Source of the DNA: an uncultured Chloroflexota bacterium
GTDB taxonomy: Bacteria; Chloroflexota; Limnocylindria; Limnocylindrales; Limnocylindraceae
NCBI GenBank assembly: GCA_903944295.1
Contig: CAJARA010000154.1
Span: 1-6,321, forward strand
DNA length: 6,321 nucleotides
Direction: 5' to 3'
The position numbers were made by a program, and so were the translations under genes. The notes under the pieces are model-generated. The model was given only the letters and a program-made list of their open reading frames with translations. It did no database searches and was not told the DNA's origin. Below, in pieces: positions 1 through 6,321 of the stretch. The stretch's first letter is position 1, and each line of letters begins with the position of its first letter.

Positions 1-1
1 C

Positions 2-1180
2 TCCGCCGCAGACCCAAGCGTTGGCGAGCTGATCGCTGAAGTGATGGGGAAGGTCGGCAAGGATGGCGTGATCACCGTTGAGGAGGGCCAGTCGCTCGGC
101 CTCGACAAGGAGTACACGGAGGGGATGCAGTTCGATCGCGGTTACATCTCCGCGTACTTCGTTACCAATGCAGATCGTATGGAGGCGCAGCTGGACAACC
201 CAGCGATCCTCATCACCGACAAGAAGATCTCTGCGGTGCAGGATGCACTGCCAGCGCTTGAGAAGGCGGTTGGCACCGGTCGACCGCTCCTGATCGTTGC
301 GGAAGATGTTGACGGCGAGGCACTCGCCACGCTCGTGGTGAATAAGATCCGCGGCACCGTGCAGGTGCTTGCGGTGAAGGCGCCAGGTTTTGGTGACCGA
401 CGCAAGGAGATGCTCCGCGACATTGCGGTGCTCACTGGCGGCACGGTGATCTCAGAAGAGGTCGGCCGAAAGCTGGATAGCGTGACCGCTGAGGATCTCG
501 GCTCCGCACGCCGTGTTGTCTCGTCAAAGGACAACACCACCATCGTGGATGGCTCTGGCAAGCCGGCTGAGATCAAGGCGCGCATGGCGCAGATCAAGGC
601 CCAGATTGAAGAGACCACCTCGGACTACGACAAGGAGAAGCTCCAGGAGCGTCTCGCCAAGCTCTCTGGCGGCGTCGCCGTGATCAAGGTGGGCGCCGCT
701 ACCGAGGTGGAGCTGAAGGAGAAGAAGCACCGCATTGAAGATGCGCTCTCAACGACCCGAGCGGCCGTTGAAGAGGGGATCGTCGCTGGCGGTGGCACCA
801 CGCTCCTTCAGGCGCGTGCCTCACTCGACAAGTTGAAGCTTGAGGGTGACGAGCAGGTTGGCGTGGACATCGTCCGACGCGCACTTGAAGCGCCAGCCCG
901 ACAGATCGCTGAGAACGCGGGCGCCCGAGGCGACGTGGTGATTGAAGCAATCTTGAAGGCGAAGCGTGGCACCGGTTTCGATGCTTCGACCGACACCATG
1001 GTCGACATGTTCGAGAAGGGGATCGTGGACGCCGCAAAGGTGACACGCTCCGCCCTTCAGAACGCAGCGTCCGTCGCCGCGATGGTGCTCACCACCGAGG
1101 CGGTAGTGAGCGACATCCCAGAGAAGAAGGAGGCAGCGGCCCCTGGTGGTCACAGCCACGGCGGGGAGATGGACTTCTAG
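2..1180 (+). CDS. groEL: Chaperonin GroEL (Hsp60), 3' part; N-terminus outside window
   Basis: This is the 60-kDa chaperonin subunit, which forms a double heptameric ring in the cytoplasm and folds proteins with ATP and GroES. The frame is open from the window edge, and 392 residues are present. By comparison with E. coli GroEL (548 residues), the fragment begins near residue 151, so most of the N-terminal equatorial domain, including the first ATP-binding loop and catalytic Asp52, lies outside. Fragment residues about 38-155 are the apical domain (EGMQFDRGY, ITDKKIS, AEDVDGEALATLVVN, VKAPGFGDRRK). The intermediate domain follows (SDYDKEKLQERLAKLSGG, then RIEDAL), with Asp247 matching catalytic Asp398 of E. 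coli. The equatorial return contains VAGGG and KVTRSALQNAASVA. The C-terminal tail is GGHSHGGEMDF rather than a GGM repeat. A strong hairpin follows the TAG stop. groES, if adjacent, would lie upstream. Family identity is certain; which paralogue this is, if the genome has several, cannot be told. Confidence 0.98.
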   Translation, partial: SAADPSVGELIAEVMGKVGKDGVITVEEGQSLGLDKEYTEGMQFDRGYISAYFVTNADRMEAQLDNPAILITDKKISAVQDALPALEKAVGTGRPLLIVAEDVDGEALATLVVNKIRGTVQVLAVKAPGFGDRRKEMLRDIAVLTGGTVISEEVGRKLDSVTAEDLGSARRVVSSKDNTTIVDGSGKPAEIKARMAQIKAQIEETTSDYDKEKLQERLAKLSGGVAVIKVGAATEVELKEKKHRIEDALSTTRAAVEEGIVAGGGTTLLQARASLDKLKLEGDEQVGVDIVRRALEAPARQIAENAGARGDVVIEAILKAKRGTGFDASTDTMVDMFEKGIVDAAKVTRSALQNAASVAAMVLTTEAVVSDIPEKKEAAAPGGHSHGGEMDF

Positions 1181-1202
1181 TCGCTGATCGTTTCGCAGAT
1201 CT

Positions 1203-1235
1203 GCGAGGGCTCCCAGCACGGCTGGGGGCCCTCGC
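1203..1235 (+). terminator. Stable hairpin after groEL, probable transcription terminator
   Basis: An inverted repeat starts 22 bases after the groEL stop. The left arm GCGAGGGCTCCCAGC (1203-1217) pairs with the right arm GCTGGGGGCCCTCGC (1221-1235) around a 3-base ACG loop. All 15 positions pair, one of them as a G-U wobble. No T-run follows (next bases GCTATCTCCGCC), so it is not a textbook intrinsic terminator. Hairpins without a U-tract are often called terminators in GC-rich bacteria, and the structure could instead stabilise the groEL mRNA 3' end. The hairpin is seen directly; the terminator role is inferred from its position between groEL and a gene with its own promoter-like box. Confidence 0.75.
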
Positions 1236-1274
1236 GCTATCTCCGCCCGCTTCTGGCCTGAGGGGCGTTGGGGG

Positions 1275-1292
1275 CGCGCCGAGACTGGCGCG
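1275..1292. repeat. Short GC-rich dyad upstream of the helicase gene
   Basis: CGCGCC (1275-1280) and GGCGCG (1287-1292) form a perfect 6-bp inverted repeat around the 6-base spacer GAGACT. It lies where a -35 element would fall for the TAGAAT box at 1307-1312. It might be an operator or a small hairpin in readthrough transcripts. In such GC-rich sequence a dyad of this size can arise by chance. It does not resemble the Gram-positive LexA box (GAAC-N4-GTTC). No function is assigned. Confidence 0.3.
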
Positions 1293-1306
1293 TGAGGTGT
1301 GGGCGG

Positions 1307-1312
1307 TAGAAT
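1307..1312 (+). promoter_or_regulatory. TAGAAT -10 box, likely leaderless promoter of the helicase gene
   Basis: TAGAAT fits the TANNNT form of an extended family of bacterial -10 elements. Six bases (CAACCG) separate it from the GTG start at 1319, so transcription initiating 7 bases after the box would begin on the start codon itself. No Shine-Dalgarno sequence is present at usable spacing before this GTG, which agrees with leaderless translation. No good -35 is seen; the best candidate is a weak CTGGCG at 1285-1290 with a 16-base spacer. The box and spacing are observed; promoter activity is inferred. Confidence 0.6.
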
Positions 1313-1318
1313 CAACCG

Positions 1319-3961
1319 GTGAGCCTCCCCTCAGATCCCACCGCTGACGCCCCGCTGCAAACCACCCCCACGCGCCATCGCGTGGCCGAGGGCGAGGCGG
1401 CGGTAGCGGTCGAGACGCGCATCCTTGGCCCACTCAACGAGGTACAGCGCCGTGCCGTCACCACCACGAAGGGACCGCTCCTGGTTCTGGCAGGCGCCGG
1501 TTCAGGGAAGACGCGCGTCATCACGCATCGAATCGCCTGGCTGATCGATCACGAAGGGGTGGCGCCGTGGCGCATCTTGGCGGTGACCTTTACAAACAAG
1601 GCGGCGGCAGAGATGCGCGATCGCCTGGAGGGGATGATCGGCCAGCGTGCACGTGACGTTGCGATGGGAACCTTCCACAGTCTCTGCGTCCGCATGTTGC
1701 GACGCGATGGTGAGGCGATCGGCCTGCCAAAAGAGTTTGCGATCTACGACGCAGACGACCAAGCACGCGTGATCAAGGGCTTCCTGAAAGAGGACGATCT
1801 CCCCGCCACCGGCTCAACGAAGCCAAGCCTGATCCTCGGCGCGATCAGTCGCGCCAAGAACGACGGCCTCACTCCTGACCAGATGGAGGATCAGGCGGTG
1901 ACGCACCATGAGCGGCTGATCGCCGGCTTCGCGCGCCGTTACGCGAAAGAGCTGAAGCGCCTCGATGCGCTCGACTTTGACGACCTCCTCATTGAAGGGC
2001 TCCGCCTACTTCAGGAGGCACCGGCGGTCGCTGAGCGGTATCGCACCAAGTGGGAGTACCTGCACGTGGATGAGTATCAGGACACGAACCACATTCAATA
2101 CGCCTGGATTCGCGAGCTCGCCGCAGGGCACGGCAATCTCTGCGTGGTTGGAGATGACGATCAGTCCATCTACTCCTGGCGCGGTGCAGATATTCGCAAC
2201 ATTTTGGACTTTGAGCGTGACTGGCCGAAGGCGGAGGTGATCGCGCTCGAGCAGAACTACCGCTCTACGCAGTCGATCTTGGATGCGGCACACGGGGTCG
2301 TCTCCAACAATCTCGGTCGCAAGGCGAAGAAGCTCTGGACTGATCAGTCCGGTGGGCTCCCGATTCCCGTGTACGGCGGCTTTGACCAAGAGGATGAGGC
2401 GGCATGGATTGTGCGCCGCATTGAAGAGCATGCGGCACCGCGGAAGCCGAAGCGCGGGGAGACGGCAGAGGTACCAGAGGCGCTCGGTGGGATTGCCATT
2501 CTCTACCGAACTAATGCGCAGTCACGCGCCATTGAAGAGGCGCTCCTGCGCGCATCAATTCCCTACCAGCTGATCGGTGGCACGCGTTTCTATCAGCGCC
2601 GCGAGGTGAAGGATGCGCTCGCCTGGCTGCGCGTCTTGCGCAGTGATACCGACCGGATCTCATATGAGCGCATCATCAACGTGCCACCGCGCGGGATTGG
2701 CGAGAAGACGGTGGACCTCCTGCGCGCCGCCGCTGCGCCACACCCTGATGCGCCAGATGGGATCCCATTCGGACTCGTGATCGCCGCCGCAGGGCGTGGC
2801 GAGGTGGCGGGCATCTCTTCGCGTGCGCGCACCGCGCTCGCCGGCGTTGCCGATCTGATCGCACGCCTTCGTTCACGACTGACGCTGATCCATCTCCCTG
2901 AGCTGCTCGATGCGGTTTATAGCGAGACGGGCCTCCGCGCGCATCTCGCGTCGGAAGGGGTGGAGGGGGAGGAGCGCTGGGCGAACCTGCTGGAGTTGCG
3001 CGGCATTGCGGGGCGCTTCCTTGAGCTTGAACCACTCGACGCGCTCGATCGATTTATTGAAGAGACGGCGCTCGTTGCGGACCAGGATTCACTGGAGGAG
3101 GGGACCGAGCGCGTCACGCTGATTACGCTGCACGCGGCGAAGGGGCTCGAGTGGCCGACCGTCTTCATCTCAGGGCTCGTGGAGGGGCTCTTCCCACACA
3201 GTCGCGCGCTGATGGACGAAGAGCAGATGGAGGAGGAGCGTCGCCTCTGCTACGTCGGGATTACACGCGCAAAGCGTCGCCTGACACTGAGCTATGCAAT
3301 ACGGCGTGGTTGGGGTGATGGCGACGGCGTTCCATCACGCTTCCTTGCGGAGATTCCTGAGGAGCTGCTCGAGGTTGCGAACGATGAGGATCCACGTTCG
3401 GGTGGGGCGACACGATTCGGTCGCGGTGTTCCAGGATTCCGTTCCGCGCGCGCCGGCTTCGCCGGTGGCGAATCGTGGCGTGAGGGGAGCGGCGAGCCTG
3501 GTGCCCCCACAGGCGAGTTCACGCCGAGCCGTGACCTTGAGGCGCGGCGACGCGCGTATGGAGCTGGGGCGCGTTCAGGGTCACTCCGCCTCCCAGGAGA
3601 GGGTGATGGATTTGATGAGGGTATCGATGATGCTGGCGACGATCCAGATCACGACGGCGCACCGCTGACGCGACCTGTTGGCCGCATTCCACCGTGGGCG
3701 AATGGGCGACGCCTGGAACCAGGCGCGACCGAGATCGACAGGCCAGAGGCACTTCCTGAACGTCGCACCACGCCAGCGCGCGTCCGAATCCCTGGGGAGC
3801 GCTACTTCCGCGATGGCGATCGTGTGCAACATCCCCGCTTCGGGAGTGGCATCGTGGTCACCTCTAAACTGACGCGTAGCGATGAAGAGGTGACGATCGC
3901 CTTCGTTGGCGTGGGCGTGAAGACGCTCGCCGCGAGCATCGCCGGATTGGAGATCGTCTGA
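1319..3961 (+). CDS. pcrA: UvrD/PcrA-type superfamily 1A ATP-dependent 3'-5' DNA helicase
   Basis: This is a cytoplasmic DNA helicase of 880 residues acting in excision repair, replication-fork clearance and probably transcription-coupled repair. SF1A motifs appear in order: Q motif LNEVQ (39-43), Walker A AGAGSGKT (58-65, Lys64), FTNKAAAEMR (91-100), GTFHSLC (117-123), Walker B DEYQDT (251-256), GDDDQSIYSWRGAD (278-291), QNYRST (312-317), motif V TLHAAKGLEWPTVF (603-616) and motif VI YVGITRAKRRL (645-655). The 2B region lies around 395-570. Residues 826-880 (GERYFRDGDRVQHPRFGSG...) match the C-terminal Tudor-like domain of PcrA/UvrD, which in characterised homologues binds RNA polymerase. 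The protein is longer than typical PcrA (about 720-770) because of a 35-residue N-terminal extension and a linker of about 140 residues rich in Gly, Arg and acidic residues (686-825). GTG at 1319 is chosen because it is the farthest-upstream credible start and follows a TAGAAT box. The gene overlaps ligA by one base. pcrA versus uvrD is a naming choice; the family is certain. Confidence 0.97.
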   Translation: MSLPSDPTADAPLQTTPTRHRVAEGEAAVAVETRILGPLNEVQRRAVTTTKGPLLVLAGAGSGKTRVITHRIAWLIDHEGVAPWRILAVTFTNKAAAEMRDRLEGMIGQRARDVAMGTFHSLCVRMLRRDGEAIGLPKEFAIYDADDQARVIKGFLKEDDLPATGSTKPSLILGAISRAKNDGLTPDQMEDQAVTHHERLIAGFARRYAKELKRLDALDFDDLLIEGLRLLQEAPAVAERYRTKWEYLHVDEYQDTNHIQYAWIRELAAGHGNLCVVGDDDQSIYSWRGADIRNILDFERDWPKAEVIALEQNYRSTQSILDAAHGVVSNNLGRKAKKLWTDQSGGLPIPVYGGFDQEDEAAWIVRRIEEHAAPRKPKRGETAEVPEALGGIAILYRTNAQSRAIEEALLRASIPYQLIGGTRFYQRREVKDALAWLRVLRSDTDRISYERIINVPPRGIGEKTVDLLRAAAAPHPDAPDGIPFGLVIAAAGRGEVAGISSRARTALAGVADLIARLRSRLTLIHLPELLDAVYSETGLRAHLASEGVEGEERWANLLELRGIAGRFLELEPLDALDRFIEETALVADQDSLEEGTERVTLITLHAAKGLEWPTVFISGLVEGLFPHSRALMDEEQMEEERRLCYVGITRAKRRLTLSYAIRRGWGDGDGVPSRFLAEIPEELLEVANDEDPRSGGATRFGRGVPGFRSARAGFAGGESWREGSGEPGAPTGEFTPSRDLEARRRAYGAGARSGSLRLPGEGDGFDEGIDDAGDDPDHDGAPLTRPVGRIPPWANGRRLEPGATEIDRPEALPERRTTPARVRIPGERYFRDGDRVQHPRFGSGIVVTSKLTRSDEEVTIAFVGVGVKTLAASIAGLEIV
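3949..3952 (+). promoter_or_regulatory. Shine-Dalgarno GGAG of ligA within the helicase 3' end
   Basis: GGAG ends 8 bases before the ATG at 3961 and lies inside the last codons of the helicase gene. Together with the TGATG stop-start overlap (3959-3963) it supports translational coupling of ligA to the upstream gene. It also favours ATG 3961 over the in-frame ATG at 3970, which would sit 17 bases from this site. No TANNNT box occurs before ligA, unlike the helicase gene and gatC. Confidence 0.7.
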
Positions 3962-6048
3962 TGGCGAAGATGACGGCGGCCGGCGCGAAGCGACACGCAG
4001 AACTTGTGGCTCTGATCAACGCTGCGGACCGCGACTACTACGTGGCCGACGCACCGCGCATGCCAGACGCCGCATACGACGCACTCCGCCGTGACCTGGA
4101 GCAGCTTGAGGTGGAGCACCCTGAACTCCAGACGCCAGATTCGCCAACGCAGCGCGTCGGTCCACGAGAGAGCAGCGGGCAACTCGGCGAGGTGCGCCAT
4201 GAGCGCCCGATGCTCAGCCTCTCCAACGCCTTCTCGCCAGAAGAGGTTGCCGCCTTTGTGGCGAGCGCCACGAAGGGGCTTGGTGGGCGCGAACCAGAAC
4301 TTGTTGCTGAGCTGAAGATCGACGGTCTCGCGATCAGCCTGCGCTACGAGCGTGGCCTCCTGACGCGCGCGGCAACGCGCGGTGACGGCTCAACGGGTGA
4401 AGACGTGACGGCGAACGTGCGCACGATTAGTGCGATCCCGCAGCGGCTGAGTGAACCGATTGACGCCGAAGTGCGCGGTGAGGTGTACATGCCGAAGGAG
4501 GCATTTGCTGCGCTGAATATGGCGCGCGAAGAGGAGGGGCTGCAGCTCTACGCCAATCCGCGCAACTCGGCCGCCGGCTCACTGCGACAGAAGGATCCGC
4601 GCATCACCGCAGAACGGAGGCTCGCCTTCTTCGCATATCAGCTCTTTAGCGACCCACAACCAGCGTCGCAGAGCGCCGCGTTGCAGATGCTTGACGGGCT
4701 CGGCCTCCCAACCGAACGGAACGCGCGCGCTGGGCTCAACGCGGTAGGAGCCGCCACCTTTCTCGCCGAGTGGGAGGAGAAGCGGCACGATCTCTCCTAC
4801 GAGACGGATGGTGCAGTGCTGAAGGTGGATCGCGTGGAGGATCAAGAGGCGCTCGGCTTCATCTCACGCTCGCCGAAGTGGGCGACCGCCTATAAGTTCC
4901 CGCCTGAGCAGGTGACAACGAAGTTGCTCAACATCTCCGTGGAGGTTGGACGCACCGGCTACTTGACGCCGGTCGCTGAGATGGAGCCTGTGCTGCTCGC
5001 TGGTTCAACGATTCGTCGCGCAACCCTGCACAACATCGACGAGATTCGCCGCAAGGACGTGCGCATTGGTGACGTGGTGATCCTGCAGAAGGCGGGAGAT
5101 GTGATCCCAGAGGTGGTGCGCAGTCTTCCCGAAAAGCGTCGCGGTGTGCTGGACGAGTTTCAGATGCCGACTCGCTGCCCTTCGTGTAACGGCGAAGTGG
5201 TACGCGATGAGGTGCGCCATCGCTGCCCGAACCCCTGGTGTGAGGCGCAGGTCTTTGAGGGACTTCGTCATGCGGTCGGTCGTGGCGCGCTGGACATTGA
5301 AGGGCTCGGTGAGAAGCTGCTTCAGCAGCTTGTTGACCGCGGCCGAGTTCGCCGACTCGCCGACCTCTTCACGCTCACCGCAGGTGACCTTGACGGCCTT
5401 GATCGCATGGGGAGCGTTGCCGCGAACGCGAAGAAGGGGAGTGCGAATCGCATCGATAATGTGCTCCGTGAGTTGGAGCGACGCAAGGAGCAGGAGCTCT
5501 GGCGCGTCCTTGTGGCACTCGGCATCCGCCATGTTGGCGAGACGACGGCGCGAGACCTTGCGCTGGAGCTCTCGAGACGTGTCACCCCAGGTGGTGACTG
5601 GAGCAGCCGTGTCGCTTCAGCGCTTCACGGGCTGACGGTGGAAGATCTGACAAGCGTGAGTGGCGTTGGTGCCATCGTGGGTGAAAGCATCGTCAGCTAC
5701 TTCGCCGGCAGTGGCACTCGGAGCGCGCTCAACGATCTGATTGAGGTTGGCGTGACGTTGAACCCAAGCGCCGCGCTTGCAGTGGCAGGGGGAGGCGGGC
5801 CACTGAGTGGCGAGCTGGTGGTGGTGACTGGGACACTCGTAGCCTCAGGCCTCAGCCGTCGCGAAGCACAGGATCGGATCCGTGTCGCCGGCGGGGTCGT
5901 GGCGGACGCCATTACCTCCAAGACAACCCTCCTCGTGGCGGGGGAGAAGGCGGGGAGTAAGCGTGCCGATGCGGAGCGACTCGGCGTTCGCATCGTGGAC
6001 GAGGCAGGCTTCCTCGCCCTTCTCGGGGCGTCTGCCGCGGGCGGGTAG
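3961..6048 (+). CDS. ligA: NAD+-dependent DNA ligase LigA
   Basis: This enzyme seals nicks in duplex DNA using NAD+ in replication and repair; its 695 residues compare with 671 in E. coli. The N-terminal Ia domain carries the NMN-binding pattern DYYVADAPRMPDAAYD (25-40). The adenylation domain has AELKIDG with nucleophile Lys119 (codon 4315-4317), TRGDGSTGEDVT, RGEVYMP (172-178), NPRNSAAGSLRQ (199-210), ETDGAVLKV (281-289) and KWATAYKFPPE (306-316). An OB-fold follows (VGRTGYLTPVAEMEPV, ATLHN, RIGDVVILQKAGDVIPEVV). The zinc finger uses Cys406, Cys409, Cys422 and Cys427. The helix-hairpin-helix region includes GALDIEGLGEKLLQQL (442-457), ALGIRHVGETTA (519-530) and SGVGAIVGESI (567-577). A BRCT domain closes the protein (about 613-690). 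All catalytic and zinc residues expected for the family are present. The helix-hairpin-helix part has an insertion of about ten residues near 484-500. ligA is probably cotranscribed with the helicase gene; its TAG stop overlaps a TAGGAT box before gatC. Confidence 0.99.
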   Translation: MAKMTAAGAKRHAELVALINAADRDYYVADAPRMPDAAYDALRRDLEQLEVEHPELQTPDSPTQRVGPRESSGQLGEVRHERPMLSLSNAFSPEEVAAFVASATKGLGGREPELVAELKIDGLAISLRYERGLLTRAATRGDGSTGEDVTANVRTISAIPQRLSEPIDAEVRGEVYMPKEAFAALNMAREEEGLQLYANPRNSAAGSLRQKDPRITAERRLAFFAYQLFSDPQPASQSAALQMLDGLGLPTERNARAGLNAVGAATFLAEWEEKRHDLSYETDGAVLKVDRVEDQEALGFISRSPKWATAYKFPPEQVTTKLLNISVEVGRTGYLTPVAEMEPVLLAGSTIRRATLHNIDEIRRKDVRIGDVVILQKAGDVIPEVVRSLPEKRRGVLDEFQMPTRCPSCNGEVVRDEVRHRCPNPWCEAQVFEGLRHAVGRGALDIEGLGEKLLQQLVDRGRVRRLADLFTLTAGDLDGLDRMGSVAANAKKGSANRIDNVLRELERRKEQELWRVLVALGIRHVGETTARDLALELSRRVTPGGDWSSRVASALHGLTVEDLTSVSGVGAIVGESIVSYFAGSGTRSALNDLIEVGVTLNPSAALAVAGGGGPLSGELVVVTGTLVASGLSRREAQDRIRVAGGVVADAITSKTTLLVAGEKAGSKRADAERLGVRIVDEAGFLALLGASAAGG

Positions 6049-6051
6049 GAT
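6046..6051 (+). promoter_or_regulatory. TAGGAT -10-like box overlapping the ligA stop, before gatC
   Basis: TAGGAT fits TANNNT and is followed by exactly six bases (TCCCGC) and the gatC ATG, the same spacing as TAGAAT before the helicase gene. Its first three bases are the ligA stop codon. The same bases contain AGGA (6047-6050), which would be a minimal Shine-Dalgarno at 7-base spacing, so a leaderless promoter and a ribosome site on a readthrough transcript are both possible. No convincing -35 is visible upstream. Confidence 0.5.
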
Positions 6052-6057
6052 TCCCGC

Positions 6058-6321
6058 ATGAGCAAACTCACCCGCGCCGAGGTCGAGAAGGTCGCCGCCC
6101 TCGCGCGTCTCGGGCTGACGGGTGACGAGGTGGAGAAGTTGCAGGGCGACCTCAACCTGATTCTTGAGCAGTGGGCCCGCCTCGCCGAGGTGGACACGTC
6201 GAGCGTTCCTGCGAGCGCGCAGACAATCGTTCAGCCGATGCCGCTTCGCGACGATACGGCACACCCCTCCCTCTCTGTAGATGCGGCACTGCAGAACGCG
6301 CCATCACGGAGTGGCGACTTC
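6058..6321 (+). CDS. gatC: GatC subunit of Asp/Glu-tRNA amidotransferase, 3' end cut by window
   Basis: GatC is the small subunit of the GatCAB complex, which amidates misacylated Glu-tRNA(Gln) and/or Asp-tRNA(Asn) in the cytoplasm; it bridges and stabilises the GatA amidase and GatB kinase subunits. The frame runs open from ATG 6058 to the window edge, giving 88 residues. The N-terminus KLTRAEVEKVAALARLGLT is the family hallmark (compare 'ITxEEVxHVAxLARLxLT'), followed by a helix ending EQWARLAEVDTSSVPAS, then PLRDDTAHPSL, and ALQNAPSRSGDF, which matches the conserved 'xxNAPxxxxxFF' end. Family members are about 95-100 residues, so only around ten residues are missing. It starts nine bases after the ligA stop. 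gatA would be expected next downstream but is not in view. Confidence 0.95.
   Translation, partial: MSKLTRAEVEKVAALARLGLTGDEVEKLQGDLNLILEQWARLAEVDTSSVPASAQTIVQPMPLRDDTAHPSLSVDAALQNAPSRSGDF

Noticed and set aside
142..618. Long reverse-strand open frame inside groEL
   Set aside because: It is antisense to a clearly conserved chaperonin frame, its product is Ser/Arg/Ala-rich without family resemblance, and such shadows are expected in GC-rich coding DNA.
980..982. Asp in GroEL at the position of E. coli Asn479 near the adenine-binding site
   Set aside because: Many GroEL proteins outside Proteobacteria have Asp at this position by my recollection, and catalytic residues Asp398 and Asp495 have clear equivalents, so I do not treat it as loss of function.
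1319..1423. N-terminal extension of the helicase as a possible mis-called start
   Set aside because: The next in-frame GTG (1382) has no Shine-Dalgarno or -10-like box, while GTG 1319 has TAGAAT at leaderless spacing; the extension is retained.
5005..5532. Reverse-strand open frame of 175 codons inside ligA
   Set aside because: The opposite strand encodes conserved OB-fold, zinc-finger and helix-hairpin-helix residues of LigA; the antisense product matches no family I know.
5144..5635. Same-strand alternative frame of 163 codons inside ligA
   Set aside because: It overlaps the conserved ligase frame, is Arg/Ser-rich, and looks like a frame shadow. The ligase frame is intact throughout, so no frameshift or fusion is needed.
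5845..6264. Reverse-strand frame spanning the ligA-gatC junction
   Set aside because: Both strand-opposite genes are recognised families with correct ends; the antisense product has no recognisable features.

Overview
This window reads as an ordinary housekeeping stretch of a GC-rich bacterial chromosome. All recognisable genes are on the + strand: the 3' part of groEL, a complete UvrD/PcrA-type DNA helicase gene, a complete NAD+-dependent DNA ligase gene (ligA), and the first 88 codons of gatC. I see no mobile elements, CRISPR arrays, tRNA or rRNA genes, phage genes or accessory systems.

The host is a bacterium with strong G/C preference at third codon positions. Three things are compatible with Chloroflexota, or another lineage that uses leaderless TANNNT promoters (Actinobacteriota, Deinococcota). 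These are the general flavour of the GroEL and PcrA proteins, the helicase-ligase-gatC gene order, and two TANNNT boxes placed exactly six bases before start codons. A freshwater or soil Chloroflexota is my best guess, with low confidence. A related pcrA-ligA...gatCAB neighbourhood is known from Bacillus, so gene order alone does not fix the phylum.

Layout: positions 2-1180 hold the groEL remainder, lacking about 150 N-terminal residues. Positions 1181-1318 are the only real intergenic gap. It holds a very stable 15-bp hairpin just after groEL, probably its terminator, then a small GC-rich dyad, then a TAGAAT box just before the helicase GTG. The helicase (1319-3961) overlaps ligA (3961-6048) by one base in a TGATG junction with a good Shine-Dalgarno sequence, so the two look translationally coupled. 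The ligA stop codon TAG is also the first half of a TAGGAT box six bases before the gatC ATG (6058), so gatC may have its own leaderless promoter as well as readthrough from ligA.

The helicase unwinds or displaces DNA strands and, through its Tudor-like C-terminus, probably touches RNA polymerase. LigA seals the nicks left after repair and replication. Both therefore serve DNA maintenance, while gatC begins a tRNA-amidotransferase function and groEL is an independent chaperonin unit. No previously undescribed system was found. The points worth a second look are the matched leaderless promoter architecture, a roughly ten-residue insertion in the ligase helix-hairpin-helix region, the long linker in the helicase, and the His-bearing GroEL tail.
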